From NCBI GenBank assembly GCA_002887195.1, contig PJAB01000687.1, forward strand, positions 1 to 22,104: a stretch of 22,104 nucleotides of DNA. Direction: 5' to 3'. Each line of letters opens with the position of its first letter. Position 1 is the stretch's first letter. Source of the stretch: Chrysochromulina parva. Lineage: Eukaryota > Haptophyta > Prymnesiales > Chrysochromulinaceae. Positions 1-9,540 of the stretch are shown in pieces. The position numbers and the translations under genes were made by a program. The notes below the pieces were generated by a model that was given only the letters and a program-made list of their open reading frames with translations, did not search any database and was not told where the DNA came from.

Positions 1-158
1 CGCGAGGAGCGCACTGCGCACATACACACTGGCTAGATTCTACTGCCAAAAAGGGAAGGAGAATCGGAGAGGAGCCCCGCTTCCCATTTGTCCGGACTGG
101 AAAGGGGTGGGAATGCAGTGTCCGACCCGTTCGGAATACGATATTGAAAACGAAAATC

Positions 159-935
159 CTAAGTGGGCAGGCGTCGCAAGCACACCAAGGCCACGCTCTC
201 TTTGGTCGGGCCGAGGCCGCCGTGTTGGCACGTGTCCAACTGCTCCCAAGAGAAGGACTGGCGTGCACGTCTCTCAAAGGCATCCCACGCAGCGCGACGC
301 CCGAAGGACGCGTCCTGTGCGATGAGCACTTCCGACTCGGGGGCGGTGAGCGCTATGCAGGTTTCGACGAGCGCATCGGTGACGGCAGCCTCGTACACCA
401 CGTCAGCAGCAAGGATGAGAGCGAACGGCCGTCCGAGTGCACGGGCTGCTGTATCAAGAGACGTGCCTCCCCATTCGAGTGCCGCAACCTTGGCATGATC
501 CTGGAGGCCATTCATAGCGACGCCGTGGGCGAGGAGAGGTAGCACCTCTTCCCTATCCGTCAAGGTCACACGGCAGCCGAGAGTCGCTGCCGACAAGCCC
601 ACTAGGCCCAAGCCCGCTCCGAGCTCCACGCAATGTAGGCCAATTGGTAGCCGGCCCTCCTTCCGGCGCTGCAGGAGATGGACCGAGAGCACCACCGACG
701 AGTCCCATAGAAGCGCACCCGTGACGCGGGCGTAGTCAGCGCCCACGCCACGCTTGCCGTCTTCGCTCTCTGACGAGCGCTCAAAGGCATCCCGCCGCGG
801 GTGGACACGCACCACTTTACCTTCGAGCCGCAACTCAAAAACACCCGCTCCGACTGGCACAATCGGCGGCTCACAAAAGAGGTCGGCGGGAAGCGCCTGC
901 CACTCTTCGCCATCATCGTCCGTCGTGGGTTCCAT
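159..935 (-). CDS. METTL21-like protein N-lysine methyltransferase (Methyltransf_16 family)
   Basis: This is a class I SAM-dependent methyltransferase of the family that methylates lysines on chaperones, elongation factors and similar cytosolic proteins. Seen in the 258-aa product: the pre-motif GALLWD (about 73-78), the SAM-binding motif I VELGAGLG (about 103-110), the acidic post-motif TDR (126-128), LEWG (153-156) and the family-typical AADVVY (176-181), followed by a beta-rich C-terminus. The open frame reaches 953, but that codon is GTG; the first ATG is at 935-933 and is used here. The stop is TAG at 161-159. Its length is normal for the family and no intron is needed. It lies 155 bp downstream of the large spliced gene on the same strand. 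The substrate cannot be read from the sequence. The family assignment is firm; the exact subfamily is not. Confidence 0.85.
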   Translation of the reverse strand: MEPTTDDDGEEWQALPADLFCEPPIVPVGAGVFELRLEGKVVRVHPRRDAFERSSESEDGKRGVGADYARVTGALLWDSSVVLSVHLLQRRKEGRLPIGLHCVELGAGLGLVGLSAATLGCRVTLTDREEVLPLLAHGVAMNGLQDHAKVAALEWGGTSLDTAARALGRPFALILAADVVYEAAVTDALVETCIALTAPESEVLIAQDASFGRRAAWDAFERRARQSFSWEQLDTCQHGGLGPTKESVALVCLRRLPT

Positions 936-1090
936 AGTCGTGTGGCAACCCACGTGAGCAGAAGGAACACGACACGACGTCGAGTCCTGCAGTCGAGTCC
1001 CTGCTCGGCATCGCCGTGTGAATCTCGATGTTTGTTCACACCCCGCTCACAGCGGCGCCTCGTTAGTTTGCTCTTACTACGTACTACTTA

Positions 1091-4000
1091 CTACTTACGC
1101 GGGGTACCGGGCAGCGACGGCTTCCTCGCTGGTGCGACTCTCGTCGCAGCCAACTTCTCAAGGAGAGCCTTCTCCGACTTGGCCGACTCGCGGGCCATCT
1201 GGAGCCCCAGGTCGGCCCTCGACAATGGGGGGGGCGCCGCCGCCCACGGCACTGGCTGCTTCGGCATAAGCGGACCAAGGGCCGACATTTGCTTCTCCTT
1301 CTGCGCCTCACGCTTGGCCTCTTCCCGCTCGAGGTACGTTTTCGTGTAGCCCGGCGCCGGAATGTGCTTGGTGCTCGGCCCGAGACGCACTGGCTCAACA
1401 CCGGAGTACGTCAGAGCGAGCACGTGGCCCTCGTGGGTGAGCGCCCGCACCCACAGGGCCGCCGAGAGCACCGCCACTCCGCCCGCATGAAGCGTCACGG
1501 TCGAGTAGCCCGCGATGCGAAAGCGCAGCGTCCCGCTCGTCACAAGGAGCACAAGCAACCCTCCCCAGCGCGACGGACCTGCGAAGGCCGAAGGCACCCG
1601 CATCCAGCCAGTCCCAGCTTCAAAGCCAGCCTCGGTTTTGGAGTTGGCGGCCAGGAGCAGGTCGATGGACGCGGAGATTGGCTGTCCTCGATCGCCGATG
1701 ACGCCACGTACCGCTGCGTCGGCCGCGCGCAGCGGCGCGTACGTTTGGCTCTTGCGAGAAACTGGACTTTGTAGCGCGCCGTCGCATCCCTCGGCCTTCT
1801 CCTCCTCGTCCTCCTCGCCCTCTTCCTCGCTTGCCTCGTCACTCTCCTCCACCTCGTCCTCGTCCTCATCCTCGCCCTCGCCCTCGCCCTCGCCCTCGCC
1901 CTCGTCGTCGCTCGGCGGGGCGAAGACGACGGACGGGTCGATCGGCGTCGGCTTCGGAGGCTCATTCGCCTGGCATGCGGCCGCCACCTGTCGAGGGCGG
2001 AAGCCCGCGAGCCGCTCGAGTTTGTAATGGGTGGCGCGCGGGGGGAGCTTGGCATCCACCATCCATTGCGGCTTGAGCTGCTGCAAGTGCGGGAACTCGG
2101 TCAGGATGCTCTCGTTCTCACGCTTGAGCATCTCCTCCTCCGCATCACAGACCGCGAGCAGCTGTGCACCCACGCGCACGTCGACGGGCTTGATCGAGCC
2201 CATCGCGTGCTTCCCCGTTCGCTCTGCCTTGGACAGATTGATCGCCACCAGCGAGCGCACCTCCTTCGCCGCGTCCTCCTGCAACGCCGCAGCGGATCGC
2301 GCCGTCTTGGGCATGAGTCGCGACACGCTCGCCATGAGACGCTTCACGCTCATGATCTCGCTCATAATCTGGGAGAGCTCCCTCTCCGCCTGCAGCCCCG
2401 CCCGGTGGGCCGAATTCTGACGCGTGCGTGCCTCGTCGAGCTGCTCCTCGAGCAAGGCGGCCCAGCGCTGCTGGCACTCGCTCCCCTTCCGAGGGCCACG
2501 CGCAGCCTCCGCTTGTGACTGGCTCACGCGGCTCTCCGTCGCCGCGCTCGCCTCGCTCTGCGCTGTAGAGATGCCCTGCTCGATCTCGCCCATCTCCGCG
2601 GCCAGCGCCTCCGCCACTGCAGTCCACTTACTCATGCCCAACCGCGCGACCGCCACGAAGAGTGCGCCGTCCTCCTCCTCGCTCCAGCTCTGCGCGTCGT
2701 CTCGGGCGTCCGCTTCGGCCATCAGCCGCTGCGTGCGCCGCGAGGTGGTGAAGAGCCGCCGAGGGTTCGAGTACGTCAGATCACCCTCGGCTGTGGCGAC
2801 GGTGATAAAGGGAGCACCCGCGCAGCCGCTCATTTCCTTCTTGCCTCCCGAAGTCAGGTCCACGTGCAGGTCACACCCCTCTGGCGGCGGGCGCGCTCGC
2901 GCCCTGTGATCGAGCGGGAAGAGCTTCGCGAAGGGCTCGGCGCCCATTTTGAAGTGCTTCTCCGTGCGGTAAAGGCAGAGGCCGTCGCCCTCGAGCCCCA
3001 CGAACACGTTGACCGGCGCCATGTTAGGACCACAGGAGAGCATCTCCTCCGCGCTGCGTCCGGCGCCAAGGCTGAGGCCGAGCGGCGTGCTGCTTTCGGT
3101 GACGGCGCGGCTGTAGACGCGGTACAGCGCCTGCATCGCAATGGCGCTCTGCTGGCACTGCTCGGCGCTGAAGACGAGGAGAGCCTCTTGATCCTCGAGC
3201 CGCTTGATCAGCCTCCTTGTCGCGTCGAGCGCGCGCAGCACCGCCTGCCGATGTGCATTGGGATCACTCTTTGCATCGATCCGCCAGCTGAGGGCGTCGG
3301 GTGTGTACCTGTGGGGAGAGGGGGTGGCGCCGTGGTGAGCACGTGCATGCGGCACACGTCGATCCGCCAGCTGAGAGCGTCGGGCGTGTACCTGTCGCCA
3401 AACGTCGAAGGAGGTTTGAAAACCTCTGGCACGCGCGCCGTGCTGCGGCCCGCCGACGAGGCGCGCGAGGAGCACACGGATGCACGGGATGCACCGTGCG
3501 CCGCACCGCCACCCCCCCCCCGCCGCCCCCCAGGCAGCCTGTCAAGCGTCTCCTCGCACGTGGCGCACAGCTTCTCGGCAATCCGCAAGAGCTCACGGAC
3601 CGCCTCGAGCCGTGACGGGCGCGCCGATGCGCTGCGAGCCAGCACCGCCACCGACGCGCTCGCTGCTGCGCCTGGCGACGATGGCGTGCTTCCGCCCGTG
3701 CGCGCGCGCGTGGTGGCGGGCGCGGCGGCGGACCCGGCGGCGGGCGCGGCGGCGCCCTTGGGGTCTTCACTCTCCCACACAAGCTCAACCTCGAGCGTCC
3801 CGTTGGTATCAAGCGGATGCCGGAGCGTCACTCGCCCGTTGGCCACGAGTGCATCGAGCGGCTCCAGCGAACAGCTGCCCAGCGGCTCATCGTCCTCGTC
3901 CTCACCGGCGTTATGGAAGACGTCGAGCTGCACGCCGTGCTCCAGCAATGCGCCGAGCGTACCCCCGTCGAACAGGAATTCCTCATCCCATGTGAAGCGC

Positions 4001-5565
4001 TCGCCCTCTTCGTGCCACTCAGCTTCCTCGCTGGTCACCTCTCGTTCGTCGACGCTGATCACCACGTACGGATCGGCCGCATCGCCGTTCGGAGCGTCGT
4101 CGAGACCCTCGCCGGAGCGGAGCGTGATGCGTAGCTGCCCCACGTCGTGCATGCGAGTGACCGCTTTCTGCATCGTCGCGATCGAACTCGGCGCGCTCTC
4201 CTCAGGCGCGCACTCGCCCTCACCCTCGCCCACGGTCGCGCCTCCGCCCACATTCGCGTCCGCGTCCACATCGGCGGCCAACTCGGCGGTCGTCTCGCCA
4301 AGGATCCGCCTGCGAGCACTCTCGAGGGACCCAACAGTCTGTTCGAGCAGAAAGAGCACGCGCTGGTGGCTCTGCGTCGGACGGAAGGGCCCTTGGCCTT
4401 TGGCGCCCTCGGAGGGCGGCGGCGCGGCAGAAGAGGCGGGTGTGCGACGCGGCGAGGGGGGCGCAGCGCTGGGCGCGGTGCTCGATACGACGCTCGTACG
4501 CACCCCCGTGGGCACCACCTTCGCGCGCACCCCCGGACCGCGAGGCGCGAGTATTCGACGGCCCGCTGCGACCGCAGCAGCCTCATCCTCAGCTGCTGCC
4601 TGCGCGAGGCGCGCCGTCATAGGGGCGCTGCTCGAGAGAGTGCACCATGACGGCGGAGGCGTCGGCGCCAAGGCCGCCGCTGCCGCGCGTGCAGCCTCGG
4701 CGGCGGCGGCAGCTCGAACGTTGGAAGAGGCGAGGTTGGGTATCGCCCCAGCTGGCAACTCGCATGCGGGCAGAGGCACGCCATCTTGCTGCAGCCGCTT
4801 CGTCAAGGCCCAGTGCGCAAATTCGTCAAAACCCACGCGCCCCGACCCGTCCGCGTCCATGGCGCTCAGTACGGCGCGCGCATCATCCACTTCGACGCCC
4901 CACTGTCGCAACTCAGGGAGGGCCGCCTCGACCTCGTCGATCTCGAGGTACTTGTCGCCCGTGCCGCCGCCGCTCGTGTTGAGCTTCTGGAAGAGGCCAA
5001 AGAGCTCGAAGTAGCGCGCCAGGTACAGCAGCAGCAGCCGGAACTCCTCGCCGCGCCCTACCGTGTCGTTGCCAGCTGCCGTCTTGGATTTCTTCGAGCC
5101 CTTGGCGACTTGGAAGGCGCGCATGATCGCCGGCTTGACGGCAAAGAGCGATTCGAGGCGCAACGCTTTGATGATGCCTGCATCAACCTCTGCCAGCGAC
5201 AGCTGGCCGTTGCCGTTGCCGTCGAAGGACTGGAACAGCTTCTCACGCTGAGCCCGAGATGTTTCGTCCTTGCCAGTCGGCAGCTTGGTGAGCGTCTCGA
5301 GCGCTTCGGCAAAAGACACCGCCGCATGCACATTGATGATTCGGACGCCTGGGACGGGCGGTTCGGCCATGTTTGCAAAGTCGATCACCTCGCCGGCCAG
5401 CTCCGTGATACCCTTCAGAACTGTGATGCCCTGTAGCCGTGGCACCGTGGCGCCCTCAGCGAGTGGGACGCTGCGTCCAGACTTGAGGTGCACGACCTGC
5501 GTTCCATCGACGCGCACGCGGTCTTTGTTCTTGAAGAGGCCCTCAACAGCCTTCGGCGCGGGCAT
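1091..5565 (-). CDS. Large spliced gene: EF-hand / C2 / SANT-Myb / cupin-like protein (join 5565-3392, 3308-1091)
   Basis: I read two overlapping minus-strand frames as one gene with an 83-nt intron (3391-3309). Exon 1 is 2174 nt and exon 2 is 2218 nt, giving 1463 codons plus stop. Exon 1 begins at ATG 5565; the exon 2 frame alone starts only with GTG and has no nearby ATG, which favours splicing. Seen in the product: a canonical EF-hand loop at about 115-126 (DGNGNGQLSLAE), a degenerate one near 195-215, a canonical one at 237-248 (DADGSGRVGFDE), an Ala/Pro-rich linker, and a C2 domain at about 474-594 with DAADPYV and an acidic distal loop. Exon 2 adds a SANT/Myb-like repeat (about 932-1012, three spaced Trp, interrupted by a Gln/Ser/Ala insert), a very acidic stretch (about 1191-1231) and a cupin-like beta segment (about 1290-1375). 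Calcium and membrane binding are inferred from family knowledge. The SANT domain suggests chromatin or protein contact. The overall function is unknown. Confidence 0.72.
1795..1912. repeat. Purine/pyrimidine-biased low-complexity tract with a (CTCGCC)5 hexanucleotide
   Basis: The plus strand is almost all C, T and G in CTC/CTCGCC-type units, with five perfect CTCGCC units at 1871-1900. On the minus strand it encodes a Glu/Asp/Gly acidic tract of the large spliced gene, including (Gly-Glu)5. Replication slippage would change length in steps of two residues without shifting the frame. Confidence 0.9.
3276..3395 (-). repeat. Direct repeat spanning intron donor and acceptor/exon 2 (3276-3312 and 3359-3395)
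   Basis: The 37-nt blocks at 3276-3312 and 3359-3395 lie exactly 83 bp apart and match at 35 of 37 positions. Each contains AGGT at the splice point, so the repeat period equals the intron length. Confidence 0.95.
3309..3391 (-). other. Intron, 83 nt, with duplicated boundary sequence
   Basis: On the minus strand the donor is ACAG|GTACACG and the acceptor is a pyrimidine-rich CCCCCTCTCCCCACAG|GTACACA. Removing 83 nt restores one frame across both halves: the codon AG|G for Arg is split at the junction. The intron's 5' end repeats the start of exon 2. It is shorter than most eukaryotic introns, but both splice signals are good. Not confirmed by transcript data. Confidence 0.75.
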
Positions 5566-5966
5566 TTGCTCCTTCCTACGGGTTGCGGGGTGATGACGGC
5601 GGGTTCGGACCTGTGATCAGTGCTTCCGGCTTGTGAACAGGCTGCTACCAAACGTTACTCCCAGCTTACACGGCCGCCTTCTCGGAATCTATGGCTTCCC
5701 TCGTGAACACATAGCTGCCGCGCAGCGGAACGCGCGCCATGCCAAGAGGCACAACCGATCGCCCGCGTGCAGCGCGAAGGGGCGAAGATGCGTGGGCCAT
5801 CGCCGGAAAACGCAGAACGCAAGACGACTGCAAAGTGTTACGAGGAAGATGTGATGATACTTTGTACACGAGTGCTGGACCGGGGGACCAATACCTGACC
5901 GATACACAGTACCTGAACCTCCAAAAACACACTGAAGGGATTTCGGACGAAGAAACTCATGTGGCT
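5566..5966. other. 401-bp intergenic region between the SET gene and the large spliced gene
   Basis: It should hold the SET gene 3' UTR and the promoter and 5' UTR of the large gene. I see no clear TATA box, tRNA or repeat. A plus-strand 92-codon frame (5739-6017, ATG start) runs antisense into the end of the SET gene; its second half looks somewhat protein-like, but it has no recognisable domain and I do not call it. Confidence 0.5.
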
Positions 5967-6581
5967 CTATTGAGCCACTTCAACGTCAAAGGTATAGCCG
6001 GGGCCATAATCGATTAGAAGCTCTCCTCCTGCTTCAATTTCGCGGGTGATAACCAGCCGCAAGGTGGTACGGCTGTCGCTCAGCCCATTGCTGCTCCGCA
6101 CGGCCAGATTTGCGCCATCCTCGCTGTGATTGATGTACCGGGTCCACATAGCATGCGCAGGGTCCTCAGCATCCACGTACAGAACTTCGCTCCACGGGTC
6201 AAGCGCATCGGAAACGGACATCACATACCCACCTGTAATGCCAACGCTTCTTAGGTTCCGGTCGGCAGCCCACTCCCGATTCCAAGCTTGACTCTCCTCC
6301 GCGATGATGCCATTCTTCCCGTAGCGCGCCTGCAGCCCAGCCAAGGTATACACCTCACCTCGGTACTCACCGATCTGAACCTCTCCTCTCACCAGTCCGA
6401 AGCTTGAAGCAGCGGGAGAGAGGGCGTGCACGGCAAAGGCACCTAATCCCTTGCCCGGCGCATTTCCAATGCGAACACGTCCATCGGCACACAGGCCTGC
6501 AGGTGTAACGTCAGCCGTCAACGCACGCGCAGTATGAGAGTGGCCGAATGCAAGGAGACAGGCCCACTGACCACAGCGCAT
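5967..6581 (-). CDS. SET-domain protein (putative lysine methyltransferase)
   Basis: The 204-aa product is nearly all SET domain. It shows GKGLGAF (about 43-49), YRGEVYT, the NHS motif of the SAM/substrate pocket at 151-153 within RYINHSEDGANLA, and the C-terminal ELLIDYGPGY (187-196) carrying the catalytic-type Tyr. Proteins of this type methylate histone or non-histone lysines; the substrate here is unknown. The open frame reaches 6617, but only as GTG; the first ATG is 6581-6579. From that ATG, the first 20 or so residues (MRCGQWACLLAFGH..., then ARALTA) have a short hydrophobic core resembling a signal peptide, unusual for a nuclear SET enzyme. There is no pre-SET, post-SET or PHD module. 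The stop is TAG at 5969-5967. The next upstream gene (ABC transporter) ends only 152 bp away on the same strand. Confidence 0.82.
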   Translation of the reverse strand: MRCGQWACLLAFGHSHTARALTADVTPAGLCADGRVRIGNAPGKGLGAFAVHALSPAASSFGLVRGEVQIGEYRGEVYTLAGLQARYGKNGIIAEESQAWNREWAADRNLRSVGITGGYVMSVSDALDPWSEVLYVDAEDPAHAMWTRYINHSEDGANLAVRSSNGLSDSRTTLRLVITREIEAGGELLIDYGPGYTFDVEVAQ

Positions 6582-6733
6582 CGAGTGACGAGTGTTGGAA
6601 GGCACGTCAGAGGGCACACGCTCGCGATATTTTTGGTCAACGCGGGGAGTTTTTAGGCTTTTAGTCTAAACAGGGAAGTTGCAGTCACCCGCGAACGGCC
6701 CCGAGTGTCGCGCTTCAAACTAAGGGCCTGAGC

Positions 6734-9214
6734 TCACCTCGAGCCCGACTCGACCTGCTCGCCGACGAGATGCCGATAGCTTGGGCGGCCGTCGGCAGGT
6801 AGCTGTTTGGCCATGAGCTCCACATGCGTACCCTGCTCGACGACGGCGCCTGCGTGCATCATGACGATCTGATCGGCATGGCGCACTGTGCTCAGTCGAT
6901 GGGCGATGATCAGCGTTGTGCGCCCCACCATAGCCGTCTCAAGCGCCAGCTGCACTGCGGCCTCACTCTCGGTGTCCAGAGCGGACGTCGCCTCATCGAG
7001 CAGCAGGAGCTGTGGATCGAGCATCAGGCAACGCGCAATCGCGATGCGCTGCTTCTGGCCGCCGGAGAGCTGGACGCCTCTTTCACCAACGGGCGTCTGA
7101 TACCCGTCGCCAAGCTCATGCATGATGAAGCTGTGCGCATTCGCGGCCGTGGCCGCCGCGATCATCCGCGCGCGTAGTGTGGAACGCCTCGCCTCGACTG
7201 CCGCTGCGTCGTCGCCGTCGGCGGCATGGGCGAACGCGCCGAGGCCGTAAAGGATGTTCTCCTCGACGGTGCCCGACATGAGGACCGGCTCCTGCGAGAC
7301 GAGCGCGACCCTCTGGTGCAGCAACTCGTGCCGCATCTCCTTGACATCGACGCCATCCAAAGCCACCGTTCCACTGCGTGCCTCATAAAAGTGCACGAGG
7401 AGGCTGAAGACAGTTGACTTGCCGTTGCCACTCGCGCCGACGAGAGCGATGCGCTGGCCGCAGGGCACCTCGAGACTGAAATTGCACAAGACTTCGGTCT
7501 CGGGACGCGTGGGATAGGCGAAGAAGACGTTACGCAGGGTGACGGCGCAGCCACCGCTTCCCCCCCCATGGCCATCGATGGAGGCATCCCACAGCCTGTT
7601 GGTCTGCACCTCGCGGGTGCTCGACTCGTATCGCTTAGCGGCGGCCGCGGAGGACGCAGACTCCATCCCAGGAATGACCACCGTCCCACCGTGCGCGTAC
7701 CGAGGCCGCCGCTCTATGTAGTCGATCACCTTGGCTGCAGCGCCCGAAGATTTGAGGAGCGAGGTGAACGAATTGAATAGGTTTTGGAAGTACTCTTGCA
7801 GCTGACCCTGGTAGAGCATGAAGGCGAGGAGCACGTGCGCGTCGAGCAGATGCTCCCTGTGCAGGTACGAGCCGTATGCCAGCAGGGCGCCCTGGACGAC
7901 GGTGTTGATCAGGAACGTGTTGCACATCGCGTAGTAGAGCCCCTGCACGACAAACTGGCGCATGATCAGACGAAAGTAGACGTCGACGCGTCGGCGGTAG
8001 CGCTCGTGCTCACTCGGTTCCGTCGCGAACGCGGCCACAGTGCGGATCGCACCGATCGCTTCCGTCGCCACCGAGTTGGCCTCCGCCAGAGCCGACTGCA
8101 CCTTTTCCTGATTCCTGTGCATGAACGTTGCATAGGACCTGTTGATCAGGGAGGTGACTGGAACGATGGCGAGCGCAAGCAGACCGAGACGCCAGGAGCG
8201 GTAGAACATATAGGCGAGGATGCCGCCAATGCGCACGAGGGCCTCGATGGTGAAACGGAAGACCCACGTCAGGTCGTTGGCCATCTCGGCGCAGTCCGCT
8301 GTCAGTCGAGAGGTGATCTCTCCCGATTTGGTCGCGTCGAAGAAGGCGATGTCTTGGCGTAGGATCGCCGCGTATAAGTCGAGGCGCAGGCCGCGGATGA
8401 TGCGCTGCTGTGCGGCCCCGAAGAGATAGACGCACCAAAAGTCGAGGATGGCGTCGCCCGTGCCGCACACCAAGAGGTACGCCACATTGCGGTACGCGCC
8501 ATCAAGGTCATCGCGAGCCACACACCCGATCGTCTCCGCCACCCAATGCGGGATCGAGAGTGACAGGGGCAGGCGCACCAACAGCACCGCGCATCCCCAA
8601 TAGAGCCACGACCGATGCGGCTGAGCAATCCGCAGGAGCTGCAGCGTGCCGTATCCTCGGCGCGCTCGCCGCGCCTCTGCCTCCTCGCCCACGGTCTCCT
8701 TCGGCTCCGACACGTGTTCGCCACCGTCGTTGTTGCCGGGCACCAGACGTGCTCCTTGCACGGAGGCTGTGCTTTGCGGTGGCGAGTCCTGCGCTACGTT
8801 AATCATCGCGCTGCCGGGCAGCAGCGGAGCTCCGAGGCTGCTGCCACCCATGCCGCCTGCTGGCAGGGCACTGAACGCGAGGATCCGCAGCGAGAGGGCA
8901 AGCACGTGCACTAGGAGCAGCACGCCGCCACCAATGGTGGCCAGCAGGAGAAACCACTTTTCGACCTCGTCTCGATGATAGGCTGCAAATCCCAAAGCGG
9001 TGGCGAGCAGAGCAAAGCCAAAGGCCAGGGGATACAGCGGATTCGCGTGGCAAATGCCGGCTGCGACCGCGATGGCTGCGATGCAATGCAGTGTGCCGAG
9101 CCACACTGATAGCCACGGTAATTGATCCGATGCGATCAGCCACACTCCTATTGCACAGAGTATCGCCGCGTCGATCGACAGGAGCCAGTAGATGAAATTC
9201 AGAGCTGCGGTCAT
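6734..9214 (-). CDS. ABCB-type half-transporter with extra N-terminal membrane domain (TAPL/ABCB9-like layout)
   Basis: This 826-aa ABC exporter subunit should act as a dimer and use ATP to move a substrate across a membrane. Seen in order: an N-terminal block of about four hydrophobic segments (residues 1-115), a hydrophilic linker to about 185, a six-helix exporter domain (about 190-490), a low-complexity Ser/Ala linker, then the nucleotide-binding domain. The ATPase motifs are intact: Walker A GASGNGKST (about 591-599), Q-loop VSQEPVL, signature LSGGQKQR (about 715-722), Walker B LLLLDEAT (about 735-742) and H-loop IIAHRLST. A modest Ala/Asp-rich insert lies between the Q-loop and signature. 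ATG is at 9214-9212 and TGA at 6736-6734. The extra N-terminal domain recalls TAP/TAPL transporters (peptides, lysosome or ER), but the substrate and compartment are not determined here. Confidence 0.92.
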   Translation of the reverse strand: MTAALNFIYWLLSIDAAILCAIGVWLIASDQLPWLSVWLGTLHCIAAIAVAAGICHANPLYPLAFGFALLATALGFAAYHRDEVEKWFLLLATIGGGVLLLVHVLALSLRILAFSALPAGGMGGSSLGAPLLPGSAMINVAQDSPPQSTASVQGARLVPGNNDGGEHVSEPKETVGEEAEARRARRGYGTLQLLRIAQPHRSWLYWGCAVLLVRLPLSLSIPHWVAETIGCVARDDLDGAYRNVAYLLVCGTGDAILDFWCVYLFGAAQQRIIRGLRLDLYAAILRQDIAFFDATKSGEITSRLTADCAEMANDLTWVFRFTIEALVRIGGILAYMFYRSWRLGLLALAIVPVTSLINRSYATFMHRNQEKVQSALAEANSVATEAIGAIRTVAAFATEPSEHERYRRRVDVYFRLIMRQFVVQGLYYAMCNTFLINTVVQGALLAYGSYLHREHLLDAHVLLAFMLYQGQLQEYFQNLFNSFTSLLKSSGAAAKVIDYIERRPRYAHGGTVVIPGMESASSAAAAKRYESSTREVQTNRLWDASIDGHGGGSGGCAVTLRNVFFAYPTRPETEVLCNFSLEVPCGQRIALVGASGNGKSTVFSLLVHFYEARSGTVALDGVDVKEMRHELLHQRVALVSQEPVLMSGTVEENILYGLGAFAHAADGDDAAAVEARRSTLRARMIAAATAANAHSFIMHELGDGYQTPVGERGVQLSGGQKQRIAIARCLMLDPQLLLLDEATSALDTESEAAVQLALETAMVGRTTLIIAHRLSTVRHADQIVMMHAGAVVEQGTHVELMAKQLPADGRPSYRHLVGEQVESGSR

Positions 9215-9540
9215 GCTCGGAGGTCAGGACGGGAAGACAGAGGCGATGTGTCCGAGAGGACTTGTGTTCCTCTGGTGGAAGTACAGTAAGTGTGAATTGT
9301 CTGTTAATACCGTGCATCGGACACGCGTTCACCCTTGCGAGGCACTGTGCGTGTGAGGTTTGTCACTTTGCCCCCACGGCCCCTTCTGCCCCTTCGCCCA
9401 TATGTATACCGGGTGCTGCCCTGAGCCATGTCGGGTTGCGCAAGGCGCAGGGCGAGGAAAGAAGAGGGGTGTCAACGGTCGCCAGACGACGTGCTCACAT
9501 CTAAGAGTGCGCTCCGATGCGTTTGGGCGCGTTCAAAACT
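9215..9540. other. 326-bp intergenic region upstream of the ABC transporter
   Basis: It lies between two minus-strand genes and should contain the ABC transporter promoter and the 3' UTR of the AGTRAP-like gene. A TATA-like run (CATATGTATA, about 9399-9408) is present, but about 185 bp from the ATG. Plus-strand frames here have no recognisable content. Confidence 0.4.

Noticed and set aside
3208..3475. Reading the two large minus-strand frames as two overlapping genes
   Set aside because: The downstream frame starts with GTG and has no nearby ATG, and an 83-nt intron with good splice sites joins the frames exactly. Not fully excluded without transcripts.
3512..3521. Run of ten C that could hide a sequencing frameshift in the large gene
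   Set aside because: The frame is continuous through the run and into the intron junction, so no error is needed, though length errors here cannot be excluded.
2864..5014. Long plus-strand open frame (716 codons) antisense to the large spliced gene
   Set aside because: It mirrors the minus-strand coding sequence in GC-rich DNA, gives Ser/Arg/Ala/Pro-rich product with no domain, while the minus strand encodes clear EF-hand, C2 and SANT motifs.
5739..6017. Plus-strand 92-codon frame with ATG start between the SET gene and the large gene
   Set aside because: It runs antisense into the end of the SET gene and has no domain. Its second half is somewhat protein-like, so it is only weakly rejected.
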